Positions 1-9,975 of a DNA stretch of 64,000 bases are shown here, one piece after another (position 1 is the stretch's first letter; each line of letters begins with the position of its first letter). Origin of the DNA: Picochlorum sp. 'celeri'. Its lineage: Eukaryota > Chlorophyta > Trebouxiophyceae. The translations under genes and the position numbers were made by a program. The notes beneath the pieces were generated by a model that made no database searches, was not told where the DNA came from, and was given only the letters and a program-made list of their open reading frames with translations. The stretch is from the NCBI GenBank assembly GCA_010909725.1, contig JAACMV010000023.1:868001-932000 (forward strand), read 5' to 3'.

Positions 1-890
1 GATTCTCCAGATCCAGTAGGTCCATAGCCAATCTCCACGGCCACCTCAGTGGCTCGAGTACAGAAACTCGTGTCAGTAGAACAGTTTGAGTTTGGCGTCT
101 GTAGGACCCATTCTTCAGGGATGTACAAGCTTGCTGTGACGACCACTCCATTACCGACTGGTATGTGCTCATTATATGTGTATTTCATACCCTGCCAATT
201 ATATTTTGGCGCTGCGAGGCTTTCATCGCCGAAGGACTCGACCCTTGAATTTGGTTGACCATTTGGACCAGTGGTGACTCTCAGTGTGGCAGACCTCGTA
301 AAAAATGACGGAAGATATTCAAACTTGTCAGGAGGATACAAGTCTGTGTACCAGATATTTTCTTTGAAACTCCTTTGAGTAACTAATGGCATGGCTGTGT
401 TGACAGAGGGATATCTGTATGTAATCAGCGGTGGTGGGACAAATCCTGTCATTCCAATGCTCGCCTCTCCGTCAGCATTTCTGGCTACGATCCGCGCATT
501 TAGGCGTATTTGGCTCGGTGATGTAGGTATATACTTCTTCATCAGTCGCAAATATCTCCCACTGGAAGTTGCGACGATTTCATACCGGTACCAAGTTGTC
601 TCTGGAGGGTCGACTGCAAGACAGATAATAATTCTTAGTCAACAGGTACCTTGACAGAAATTCTTCACAGGCGCATATGCTCCCGCACCTGTCACATTTG
701 CTCCCCCCACATTTTGAAATAACTGCCCCAGCTTTAGGCCCCTTGGCATTTGGAACAGCGCTTCTTTTCCCAGGTTCCACACCAGGTCATTGTACAACGC
801 CACAGGGGGCGCTGACTGGACAGCATGTGGCCATTGAACGAGGCACACGAGCAACAACGTAACTGTCGCAATCGCTCTAACATAGGCCAT
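1..890 (-). CDS. Partial secreted protein of unknown function (3' end outside window)
   Basis: The first exon (890..650) starts with a clear signal peptide (MAYVRAIATVTLLLVCL.., probable cleavage near AQSA). A 36-nt intron at 649..614 (GTACCTG...TTGCAG) joins it in phase 1 to an open frame that runs off the left edge of the window (613..1) without a stop. The visible mature part, about 280 residues, is rich in Thr, Ser, Tyr and Pro, has a few N-x-S/T sites and Cys residues, and looks like a beta-sandwich protein of the cell surface or wall. I do not recognise the family. A stretch near the window edge (ASLYIPEEW) recalls secreted bacterial-type beta-sandwich domains, but that is only an impression. 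The start Met and intron are well supported because the frame stays open on both sides. Confidence 0.7.
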
Positions 891-1116
891 TATCAGATCA
901 TTTACTTACACATTTTATAATGTGTGCCGTGGTATTACTGCGCAGATTGTACCCGATGAAGACAGACGGTCACAATCCCAGGGTGACTTTTGACCAGTCA
1001 TAGATTGCACAGCTATCAGGGTCTGACTATGCAGCATGTACATGTATTACATGTTAAACATGGCCAAGATTAAATAAAATATAAAAAGACGTACACATGC
1101 TTCTCTGACTAAATAT

Positions 1117-2905
1117 TTATTCATCGTAGTCTTCCTCTGTGGCCTCATCAATTTCTTCGAGATCCACATCATCAGTGTAATCATCGACGTCCGTCGAAGA
1201 TGTTTTCATCTCCGGATCATCGATATCCAGGACATCACCCTCGTATCCAAAATATTTGACAATTTCACTAGCACTCTTGTAAGCCCTATCCTGCCATCCC
1301 TCGAGTGATCTTGCAGCAATGTTGATGCATTTAATGAAAAGCCTTGTTGCAGAATTATCACATCCAGGGGGCGGCCTTTTCGTTCGATTCAACGGATAAT
1401 GGTCCTACACAATATGTAAGTCAAAATTCATGAAGTGTGCCTTCCAGCTTGAAACATAAAAGTAATCAAACGTACAATGTAATCCCTCTTATCAAAGTGC
1501 CATTTCCCTATGACTGCAGGAGTAAATGTACCCTCAGGATCAAAGTCATTGGAGTACGTGTAGTGAATCAGAGCCGCCCTTCTTCCATTTTTACCATTCA
1601 ACTCTTTATCCCAAGGGGGCTGGGCCATGAATTCAGGGCGTAAATTGAATGCCTTGGGGCCTTCAGGAGTGACTGCAGCAGCAATGCTAAATGCATACCT
1701 GCACAACCAAAGCATATTAGTTCGACGTTCAAATACATATAAGAGAAACAGAACCTACATTTCAGATGTCCATCCCCAGAGTTCAAATGCCTCTTTATCC
1801 TGCTTGAGGGCAAACGAAATATTGAACCACTTGCTTGAGATTGGCCCCAACTGCTTTTTAGAAATCATCAATGGAGAGGGTCCTACATACACCGTCAGAT
1901 GCCAGTGAGTTTATGATTTGAGCATCATGTCTACAAGAAACATGTTTTGAGAGGCGTGGAACCAAACGCACCGACAGGGAAGAATTGCTTCAGAGGGACA
2001 TCTTTAGGGTTGTACTTTTGGATAATTTTCGCATTTTTCTCCTCTGATGGTTTGATATAAAAGAAAGGATACGCAGATGGTCTGTTATATGTGGCCCACA
2101 ATGGCGGTGCGCGAATAAGCAAGTGATCTGGCTCTGCCAGAAGCACAAAATGCTCCTTGATGCTGGGCATGTACTCCTTGACCCATTGCAAGATTGCATA
2201 AGGTCGATTCAACATCACATATCCCTGCACGTATTGACAGCCACGCATGACATTACGAGAATATTATGCTACAGGTCAAACTACATCAAGGCACGCACAT
2301 CTGCGATCTTCTCAAGATCAGCTGGCAGCGGTTTTACTATTACTGTTGGAATCTCATGCATCCAATCGTCGGGCTCTCCCGAGTGCAAGATTCGCGTGAA
2401 TCCACCCATATTTTTTGGCTTCTTTCCTTTAATACGAAGGTACCAGAAGTAAAACTGCAGAGACAACATTATACCATTATAACACGCACTGCATCATGAT
2501 TGTATACCAAGTACAATTCACAACAACGTACCACCCTGGCTTGCCACTCATGATAAATCCTGCCATCACAGGGAAGAATCACGTGGTACTGTTTCTTCGG
2601 GGATACTTCTGGGAGATCCTTATTCACATAATCCGCCGTTGCGGCGAGTTGCCGCGTATCTGATAACACACACAGACCACGGTTAGAGCGGTGCTTGTAG
2701 AGCAAGGAAAACAAAAGTGTGAGAAAAGGTCAACAAGCATACCTTTCACACCGCTAATATCAATTTTACTGGACCCAAAAGAGAATAATTTCTCAAGCCC
2801 ACCGTCATGACGAAGCGCAAACAACGTGACGACTCCTAGAACTACAACTGAAAGATTTCTGCGCGAGCATAACGCGAGCCTCAAAGTCTGGCGCTTCTTT
2901 ACCAT
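1117..2905 (-). CDS. Hydroxyproline O-arabinosyltransferase-like glycosyltransferase (GT95 / SGT1 type)
   Basis: Seven exons give one 447-residue frame: 2905..2743, 2659..2532, 2454..2299, 2224..1963, 1882..1759, 1698..1476 and 1404..1117. All junction phases agree. The donor after 1963 (GTTCCA) is weak but is the only one that keeps the conserved block intact. The protein is a type II membrane protein: a short basic tail, one transmembrane segment (about residues 18-32), then a Golgi-lumenal domain. Diagnostic blocks are YHVILPCDG, FYFWYLR..K..NMGGFTRILHSG, GYVMLNRPYAILQW, LLAEPDHL, YPFFYI, EMYAFSIAAA and FMAQPPWD, with RPPPGC near an acidic tail. This family adds arabinose to hydroxyproline (HPAT) or galactose to serine in extensin-like glycoproteins; donor and acceptor cannot be separated from sequence alone. 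The acidic C-terminus is unusual. Confidence 0.88.
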
Positions 2906-3430
2906 TATAAAGATTTGATCTTTGAACAATACTCGGAGCAATTTAGGACAGAAGATCACTACGCCATGGACAAAGCTCTGCCACAACTACCACGTGCTGT
3001 GTCACACGCGTTTCCTTGTTGATTGAGCTCGTTAGCTCGAAACATCGGTGTATATATTGGTAAATTTGTACGTATAAAATGATCCCTTAATATCAACGTT
3101 GATGGCCTCCTCTTGACATGGAGAGCCCAAGCGATGCAGACTGCCCTTGACAACTTGTCAATGACAACTTGTCAATGACAAGCAGCGTGTGCTGCATCTC
3201 GAGGGTCCTTTGAACACTCTTGATTCGAAGCAAGGTGTCCTTTTTTTGAGAAGCAACACTTCAGCATATCTATGTTTACAAGGAGTCAAAAGCGTTCATT
3301 TGATACACTTAGTGCATGTTTCGACACACAATACCATACAAACCAGAGTGTTTGTTCTGTTTCAGAGCAACCCCTTTTACAACAAAGCAAAGCCACGCAC
3401 ACAAAAAAAAGAGCAGCAGAACTGCCTTCA
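2906..3430. other. Intergenic region upstream of the arabinosyltransferase gene
   Basis: No convincing gene here. The segment should hold the promoter of the minus-strand glycosyltransferase. It contains a tandem 14-mer (TGACAACTTGTCAA at 3148-3161 and again at 3162-3175), each copy having 6-bp inverted arms TGACAA/TTGTCA around one central base. The right half is the downstream region of the next minus-strand gene. Confidence 0.5.
3148..3175. repeat. Tandem 14-mer with inverted arms
   Basis: Two exact adjacent copies of TGACAACTTGTCAA. Each is a near-palindrome. They lie about 250 bp upstream of the start codon of the minus-strand arabinosyltransferase gene, so they could be paired regulatory sites or a chance duplication. 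Confidence 0.6.
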
Positions 3431-3910
3431 TCATATCAACAGCAAAACTGAACCAATACCAGCCCACACAGCAAGCATGCTGCCATTGCTCTCTGAGATG
3501 ATGTCAGTTGTCGACGACCCGCCAGCAGGGGTGGTGCTCTGTGCAGACGCTGCAACAGCAGCCAATACAGTATCAGTTGGCTCCAGCTGTTTGCCGTCCT
3601 GATAAAATGTACACTGAACAATCCCACCGGACGGGCATCCCATGCACGTGCAGGAATTTTGCAAGGTTGATATAGCCACTTCACTCGTAAATATCACTGG
3701 TGAATATGACTGAGAGCTGCACCCAGCAGGGCACTCAAATGTCAACGGAGGACCTGAAAAGGACGGTGTTGAGCCCCCAATGGTGACCCCATTCTCATCA
3801 ATCGTCACGCCACTATTAATGACGGAACCAGTGGCAATATCCTGTCCGTAACACACGCCTGCCAGAATGGATACCAGCAGAATCACAGCATACGAGTTGT
3901 ATGACGCCAT
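3431..3910 (-). CDS. Small secreted, probably GPI-anchored cysteine-containing protein
   Basis: A 159-residue protein from ATG 3910 (the frame is open further upstream but has no ATG). It has an N-terminal signal peptide (MASYNSYAVILLVSILAGVC), a central region with Cys pairs (CPAGCSS, CTCMGCPSGG, CTFYQ), then an Ser/Thr-rich stretch and a hydrophobic C-terminal tail (LAVWAGIGSVLLLI) after SESNGS, the usual layout of a GPI-anchored surface protein. No family is recognised. It is single-exon. The next gene (RAP protein) is divergent, sharing a region of about 370 bp. Composition and the complete signal/tail layout make this a likely real gene despite the lack of a known domain. Confidence 0.7.
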   Translation of the reverse strand: MASYNSYAVILLVSILAGVCYGQDIATGSVINSGVTIDENGVTIGGSTPSFSGPPLTFECPAGCSSQSYSPVIFTSEVAISTLQNSCTCMGCPSGGIVQCTFYQDGKQLEPTDTVLAAVAASAQSTTPAGGSSTTDIISESNGSMLAVWAGIGSVLLLI

Positions 3911-4277
3911 CGTAATAAAATCCAAAAAGAATATTCTTTCGCTTGCTGCGCAGTATATGCCGATGAGAAAAATACCACGCGGTTGGAATAAGCTCCGTCA
4001 AGGGTTGTCTGTGGGTTTCCAGAAACGAACGTTGTAATGCAGAGAGGTGAACAGATTCTTGCAAAAGAATTTGAATATATACATATATCTGTAACTTTCC
4101 TTGACCACATCTTTTATAGCAGAAGATTGTCTCAATCACCAAATGATTTGGTGGCGAGCCTTCCGGAATTCGTCAAGGCGCCTTGCAAGGCATCAATTGA
4201 TGACCTGCTGATTCAACCTAAAGATAGAGCACACCACTCTTCAAATACAAAAAACAAAAAGTATTACTGTTCTGACG
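3911..4277. promoter_or_regulatory. Divergent promoter region
   Basis: About 370 bp between the start codons of the minus-strand GPI-like protein and the plus-strand RAP protein. It is AT-rich with a TATATACATATATC stretch near 4076. An open frame on the plus strand crosses it but is not coherent with the downstream protein, so I read the segment as shared regulatory/5' UTR sequence. Confidence 0.45.
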
Positions 4278-5863
4278 ATGTTGCTGAGGATTCATGGCAG
4301 CAAGTGCTATACTCCTTTGTCTCGTCGTCACACAAGCTCTCCTCCAGCCAAGAAGAGCAATACCAGAGTCGTTGCTCAGTCCCACAAGACAGGAATCAGT
4401 CCAATTCCCAAGTCATCATTACCTGATATAGAAAAATTCTGTATAGAGACATGGTCTGATTGGGGTGCAGGTCAATTTCGTCGGGTTCAGACCACATCTG
4501 GCAGACGTCTGCATGTCGTCGACAATGTCCCTCATCCAGATGAATGCTCTGAGATTCTTTGGAGGATTGTTCAGGCTGAAAAAGCATTTAAAAGTGCAAA
4601 TAGATGTCAATTATACAATAATGCGCTTGTGAATGGGGCGGTGGAGGGGTTGAAGGTGTCCTTGCCTCGACTGCCTGGATCATTCGCAGAAAAAGCAACA
4701 GCACATGGAGATTTGCTCGCTATGATTGGTATCCACGATGAAGAGGAGGACGCATTGTCTTTAGAGTATGTTCCGAGAACCATGCTGTCGATGGCATTTC
4801 TGGGGTGCCATTTGGCGTGGGAGGAGCAGATGGACAGCTTGTGTCGGAAAATTCCACTCACACCTTCTTCTTTCTGGCAATCACTGAGACAGGCATGTGT
4901 GCTTATCATGGTATCACAGCACTCTATCCACCTCGGATAATAACCACAACATATAGTGTATATAATATGCAGGTCGATGATTGTCTCAGGGCGCTTCGAA
5001 TAAGCAGGCATAAATGCCACCATACCTTGCATCATCTTGACAGGCAGGCAGGACTCTTTTTGCTGCAAGAGGAGCACAGTTCCTTTTCAGCACCAGACCA
5101 ACTGCTCCGCACGCTGATGCTGGGTGGAAACATTGCATACCATCTCGTGTATCAGAGAGAAATACCACAGCATACATTGCAGGGCATACTCGCGTGTCTC
5201 ACTCGACTATCCCATGAACCCATTGGCGAGGATGATGACCCTGCAAGGATGGTCAAATGCCTGGCCATTGTTGGGGCATCTGTCGCATTCACAGACTGCT
5301 TCTTGCAGGACAATCACATTGACCTACATCTTGATACTACAACTATTCATAGGATTGCTCGGGAAATTGTACGCCAGCTTGTCATGCTGCACACCTCCAC
5401 AATGACCCTTCATGGACTGTTCCCATTCCTGGCATGGGTAGTGATACTGTCACCCAATCTAAACCTCTCAGAGGACGAGCACCGTTGTATACATGCTATG
5501 TTTGAGCAGTCTATACGTGTGAGAGAATCAATGGGAAGCCAGCACACTGTCTCGGCAGCCCAAGCAGACATGTACAACAGTATCAGAAACATGGGCATTG
5601 CCGCACAGATGGAGCAGCACATTCAAGGCATCTCTGTTGACATTGTTCTTCCTGACCACAGCATTGCCATTGAAGTTGATGGACCATCACACTTTTTTAG
5701 AAATGATCCCATGCTGCAGATTGGACATGGGGCATTTAAAAAAGTATTGCTCGATCGAATGGGATGGACACTTGTGAGCATACCCATCCAGACGTGGGAT
5801 GATGTGGTGGACAGGCGTGCTCAATCAGAATACATGAGATCCCTCCTATCTATCGGAACATAA
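4278..5863 (+). CDS. RAP-domain protein, probably organelle-targeted RNA-binding factor
   Basis: Two exons, 4278..4910 and 4973..5863, split by a 62-nt phase-0 intron (GTATCA...TATGCAG), give 507 residues. The N-terminus (MLLRIHGSKCYTPLSRRHTS) is basic, Ser-rich and lacks acidic residues, as in a mitochondrial or plastid presequence. The C-terminal ~75 residues are a RAP domain: VDIVLPDHSIAIEVDGPSHFF, then LLDRMGWTLVSIPIQTWDD. RAP proteins bind organellar transcripts and take part in their processing, splicing or translation. The middle is helical and probably holds degenerate octotricopeptide-like repeats, which I cannot define. The mTERF gene follows after only 49 nt on the same strand, so two organellar gene-expression factors sit head to tail. 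Confidence 0.85.
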
Positions 5864-5912
5864 ACTAGTACACTAATTAATATTTAATGTTACATGTATA
5901 TAGGCGGATGTG

Positions 5913-7271
5913 ATGCTGGCGCATTGCCAAATTGGGGCAACGAGGCCCTCGGTTCCCCAAAGGGTCCTTCGTCCTTGTACTACTTGTACGTGGAGGGATT
6001 GGACCAGGCAGATTGCCACATATGCTGTTACACATACACATACTGATGCCCTTTCTAGCGTTTTAGAAGGCATTGGGGTGCGAGGGTCCCAGTCGGAACG
6101 AGTTCTTTCTCAAGTACAAGAGTTGGGTGGCAGTTCTGGTGTCGATTTTGAGAATGCTGAAGCAATATTGCTTCTGATGGTTGATACAATGGACATTAAA
6201 GTAAGAAATATTAAAGATATCGTCATAGAATATCCCAGTATACTGCTACAGTCGCCAGAAACGCTGAAAGCAAAGTATGATACGTTGCTCTCTGCTTGGC
6301 CATCCAAACGCCAATTGGCGGGGTCGATTGCTTCCTACCCCATGATATTTGATGACGATTTTCCAGAAAAGCTTCGAAAGTTTATGGATGCCATGATGGA
6401 TATTGGTTTCGATAAAGATGATGTGGCAAAGATGCTTACAAAAGAGCCAGGACTGGTGGTGATTCGAAAGTTTGAATTGCTTAATATTCTAAAACGGTTT
6501 CGGGTGGATGTACGCGATCCGACCGAATTGAAGCCCATTTTAAAATTCTTCGGGAAGAATCCATCTGTGCTGTTCCCTATGAATTTCAAAAGAGTGTATG
6601 AACGTATCGAGAAGCTTGAGAATGAGGGAGGAATGCCTTTTGAGACTGCTGTATCCGTGGTTTTACAGAATTCTAAAGTTCTCGATCGGTGCGATCAGGA
6701 TTTCAATTCAATACGTGACATTATATCTCATATACAGGGATATGGTATTGATCATGCGGATGTGATGCGTATGCTCACACGGTACCCAGCCATTGTTACC
6801 ATGGATGCAGAGAGGGTGCAGTCAACTCTGTCTCTTCTGAGCACCTTCAACATACCCAGCAAAGACATTGTTCAGTATCCGAGGGTCTTCTCTCATGATC
6901 CATTCAAGGTTATTGGTCCTCGATTATCCTATATGTCAGAGTATTGTGTCGACAAGATTGGGAAACTTCGATTATCAACCATCCTGACAGCTGGTGATGC
7001 ATCCTTCATTGCAAAATATGTCACCTCTATGCAAGGCTTTGAAAAAGCCAAGGAACAAAATACTCTTCAGAGTGACGTATCTACAGTACATCAGAAGAAG
7101 ACGTCACACGGGGAGAAAGCAGAGCAGGAACGGGCATCGATGCCGCGAAATACACCCCCAAAGCCACCTCAAAACCAAAAGAAACCGAGGAAGAAATTCT
7201 GGAGAAGAAAATTGCAGCGACTCCCCAAGCAGCACGGGGACTCTTCATCAATCAACACAAAAGACATCTAG
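5913..7271 (+). CDS. mTERF-family organellar gene-expression factor
   Basis: Single-exon frame from ATG 5913, 452 residues. The first ~45 residues are basic and Cys/Thr-rich, consistent with an organelle presequence. The body consists of repeated ~35-residue helical mTERF motifs with the typical proline after a leucine-rich helix: IVIEYPSILLQSPETL, IASYPMIFDDD, MLTKEPGLVVI, FFGKNPSVLFP, MLTRYPAIVTM, IVQYPRVFSHD. mTERF proteins bind organellar nucleic acid and act in transcription termination, RNA splicing or ribosome assembly. The last ~90 residues are low-complexity, basic and Pro/Lys-rich (PKPPQNQKKPRKKFWRRK), unusual for the family and possibly a nucleic-acid-binding tail. The stop codon is the first of six tandem TAG triplets. 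Confidence 0.85.
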   Translation: MLAHCQIGATRPSVPQRVLRPCTTCTWRDWTRQIATYAVTHTHTDALSSVLEGIGVRGSQSERVLSQVQELGGSSGVDFENAEAILLLMVDTMDIKVRNIKDIVIEYPSILLQSPETLKAKYDTLLSAWPSKRQLAGSIASYPMIFDDDFPEKLRKFMDAMMDIGFDKDDVAKMLTKEPGLVVIRKFELLNILKRFRVDVRDPTELKPILKFFGKNPSVLFPMNFKRVYERIEKLENEGGMPFETAVSVVLQNSKVLDRCDQDFNSIRDIISHIQGYGIDHADVMRMLTRYPAIVTMDAERVQSTLSLLSTFNIPSKDIVQYPRVFSHDPFKVIGPRLSYMSEYCVDKIGKLRLSTILTAGDASFIAKYVTSMQGFEKAKEQNTLQSDVSTVHQKKTSHGEKAEQERASMPRNTPPKPPQNQKKPRKKFWRRKLQRLPKQHGDSSSINTKDI

Positions 7272-7286
7272 TAGTAGTAGTAGTAG
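7269..7286 (+). repeat. (TAG)6 microsatellite forming six in-frame stop codons
   Basis: The mTERF frame ends ..GAC ATC TAG and the TAG is repeated six times in frame. It is a short triplet repeat that includes the stop codon. Between here and the next gene (7475) lies a 12-nt palindrome AATAGGCCTATT (7346-7357) and AT-rich sequence. Confidence 0.9.
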
Positions 7287-7474
7287 GAGGAGTTGAGCAG
7301 AATGTATCGCAGCTATGTATATGAATCCTCCTAGACCTATTCATCAATAGGCCTATTTAGACTGTGTGTTGGTATTGCCTGACCATGGTATGCCCAGAAA
7401 GAAAAACCGTATGTGTCGGACAGCGAATTGTCAATTTTATTTAATATAGAAGAATATATAGTTTTTGAAAAAAC

Positions 7475-8584
7475 ATGACGACGTTGAGGAATTCGATAGG
7501 GGAGAGAATCCCAAAGACGTTGGAGACAGCGTCAACTCTCTTGGAGGAAACAGCTCCCGCTTCCAAGACACAGAGGCACATTGAGAAGACTGTCAAGCCC
7601 CCATTTATATCTCGTTTAGCAATGTTATATTATTGTATATCTTTCGGTGGATTTACATGGATTTGGATTGGGGTTATTCGACTTTGTCTACGGTTTCCTC
7701 TTGTGGTCGTACCACTCGTGTTCTTGTACCTGGTCTACATTACTGGTCCTGGTTCTCAAGCATCATGCGATGGATCTTGGACGCCGACATGGAGGACATG
7801 GGGGATGTGGGAGGTCTGTAAATCATACTTTGCGCGAGCTGAGCTGATAAAGACTGCGGATCTGGATGGGTCCAAATCATACATTTTTGTCCATCACCCT
7901 CACGGTATCTTGGCATTTTCGGCCTGGCTGGCGTTTGGTACAGAGGCGCTGGGATTCTCAAAGTTATTCCCTGGTATAGATAATCGTGTGGTGACGTTGA
8001 ATATCAACTTTCATGCGCCTTTCCTTCGGGAGTACTTGCTGGCGCATGGTGTGTGTTCAGTTGCCAAGTCTTCCTTGATCAATTTGCTCAACTTGGGGAA
8101 AAGTGTGACGCTGGTCGTCGGAGGAGGAAGCGAATCACTGTTATCATCACCGGGAAAATACGAACTGGTGCTGAATAGACGGAAAGGATTTGTGAAAGTA
8201 GCTCTAGAGACTGGTGCCTCTCTTGTACCAGTGATTGGATTTGGTGAGACTGAGACCTATAGAACCGTCAATCAATTCGCTCACGACAATATTATCCGAA
8301 AGATACAGAGAAAGATAGAAAAGAGACTAGGATTTACATTACCAATTGTTCTAGGCAGAGGTGTCCTGTTCAGTTTTGGACTCTTGCCGTATCCAGTGCC
8401 ATTGCACATTGTGACTGGACCACCTGTTCATGTCCCCAAATTTGAAGGCGATGTGACCTCGGCAGCTTTTAGAGCACAGGTGGACAAATACCACGGTATA
8501 TATAAAAAAGCGCTATTTGACTTGTTCGAGTCGAATAAAGAAAAGTATGCAAAGGACGCTGCAGACATGGTCATCATTGAATAG
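7475..8584 (+). CDS. DGAT2: Diacylglycerol acyltransferase type 2 (DGAT2) family
   Basis: Single-exon, 369 residues. Two adjacent hydrophobic segments at about residues 47-90 form the membrane hairpin. The acyltransferase signature HPHG (141-144, in FVHHPHGILAF) carries the catalytic His. Downstream are the family blocks LNINFHAPFLREYLLAHGV, VVGGGSESL (the usual GGAxE-type loop, here with Ser), RKGFVKVALETGASLVPVIGFGE and PLHIVTGPPVHVP. DGAT2 makes triacylglycerol from diacylglycerol and acyl-CoA on the ER and lipid droplets. Length and motif order match the family. Algae usually carry several DGAT2 paralogues, so the exact substrate (diacylglycerol, monoacylglycerol or wax alcohol) is not fixed by sequence. 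Confidence 0.92.
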   Translation: MTTLRNSIGERIPKTLETASTLLEETAPASKTQRHIEKTVKPPFISRLAMLYYCISFGGFTWIWIGVIRLCLRFPLVVVPLVFLYLVYITGPGSQASCDGSWTPTWRTWGMWEVCKSYFARAELIKTADLDGSKSYIFVHHPHGILAFSAWLAFGTEALGFSKLFPGIDNRVVTLNINFHAPFLREYLLAHGVCSVAKSSLINLLNLGKSVTLVVGGGSESLLSSPGKYELVLNRRKGFVKVALETGASLVPVIGFGETETYRTVNQFAHDNIIRKIQRKIEKRLGFTLPIVLGRGVLFSFGLLPYPVPLHIVTGPPVHVPKFEGDVTSAAFRAQVDKYHGIYKKALFDLFESNKEKYAKDAADMVIIE

Positions 8585-8655
8585 GTGTTGCGTAGACAGT
8601 GTTCTATTTTTTTCTTCGTCGTCATGTACACAATTTTGAGCAGACAGTATCAAGT

Positions 8656-9806
8656 TCACATATGATGCTCGTCTTTCAGGTGCAATGCTGTATCAGATGC
8701 CCTCATAGCCTGTGCTCCCGACAGTTCATACACATCACATTCATCCAAGTACTTGAAAAAGCAGACAATACAGGATATATTATCAAACGATCCCTTGTCA
8801 TACGCCATTTGAATCAGACTATGAGCAGCTTCTTGTGGATCTGTATGCTTGAGCGCCTCATCCACAGCCTCTTGATTTGTGAAAACATCCCACAGCCCAT
8901 CACTTGCCACAATCAAACAATTGCTCTTCACATGAAGCCTGTCTTGTCTGATCTCTGGATGTGCGACAATAAATCGTTTCAATAAACGATTTCCGAAACT
9001 TCTAGATACTGCTAAGACACCTCCTACTCGCCATGTACCGGCATGAATTACCGTTCCACCAACATCTTCTATGCGCTTGCGTTCATCAACCCTGTTAGGC
9101 TTGTGGTCCTCTGTCAGCACGACAGCCTTTTTATCCTCGGATAAAACTGCTCTAGAGTCACCAACATGGGCAACATATAATTTATCTTTAATAATCAAGG
9201 CCGCCGTTGCCGTGCATCCATCATCATTCCTCTGTCTCTCATCCAAAGTGGTATACACAGAATCTGTGCGGACAAAACCATCCTCTGCATACAACAAAAT
9301 CATCATGTGAGATTGTAACATCGAATATACAGCCACACAATGATTGACGCACCTAGAGCTTTAAATACGTCGTTTGGAAAGAAACTGCTCTGAAGAATAT
9401 TCTGGAACAAGTTTTCTTGGACAAACTCTGACGCCTTTGGACCCCCATGACCATCAAATACGCCAATACAACCGATTTCACCGCACTCTGGACAATCATC
9501 TAGAGTAGCAAATCGACAATTCAGTGTATCTTCATTGTAAGAGCGGCGACCACGCATCATAGCCCAACCAACGTCGACAATGCCATCGGTTCTGCAAAAC
9601 AACGCAACACATTTGTCGACAAGATGATATTCCGCAACCACAGAGCCACCTGTTCAATTATAAATACCGTACCGTGTCACTCTACCGGATTCAAACCCTT
9701 GGTCATCGATCGAATAGCTGGAATTAGTACCAGCAAGATGAGAAGTGCGCAAAGGCGACTTGCTCTTTCTTTTACCAAACCAGCTCTTGAAAATACTAAA
9801 TACCAT
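8656..9806 (-). CDS. PP2C-family protein serine/threonine phosphatase
   Basis: Three exons, 9806..9673, 9591..9353 and 9284..8656, give 333 residues; phases 2 and 1 at the two introns (81 and 68 nt) restore the conserved core exactly. PP2C motifs in order: GWAMMRGRRSYNED (metal-binding Glu/Asp), GVFDGHGG (residues 88-95), DDGCTATAALI, VAHVGDSRAVL, EDHKPNRVDERKRIEDVGG, GVLAVSRSFGN, VASDGLWDV and GSFDNISCIVCFF. These supply the Mn/Mg-binding aspartates of an active phosphatase. The N-terminal ~45 residues are basic and specific to this protein. It acts on phospho-Ser/Thr substrates; the target is unknown. Convergent with DGAT2, with 71 nt between the stop codons. Confidence 0.92.
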
Positions 9807-9975
9807 GACTAATTTTTAACTATTTTAATGGTATAAACAAACACTGCGTGCCTCCAAGCATCTTTCACATGGAATTTGTCTTGTACATTCCTGTGCTTTC
9901 TGAGAATGTCATCTATTCTTTTAAAGATTCATCATCATCACATGAATATCGTATACTGATGAGTCAATCAATCAA

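Noticed and set aside
49..258. Plus-strand frame over the left edge
   Set aside because: Starts at GTG and lies opposite the spliced minus-strand secreted protein frame, which has a signal peptide and intron.
4037..4426. Plus-strand 129-codon frame upstream of the RAP gene
   Set aside because: Overlaps the RAP exon in another frame and cannot be spliced into it without losing the start; no domain.
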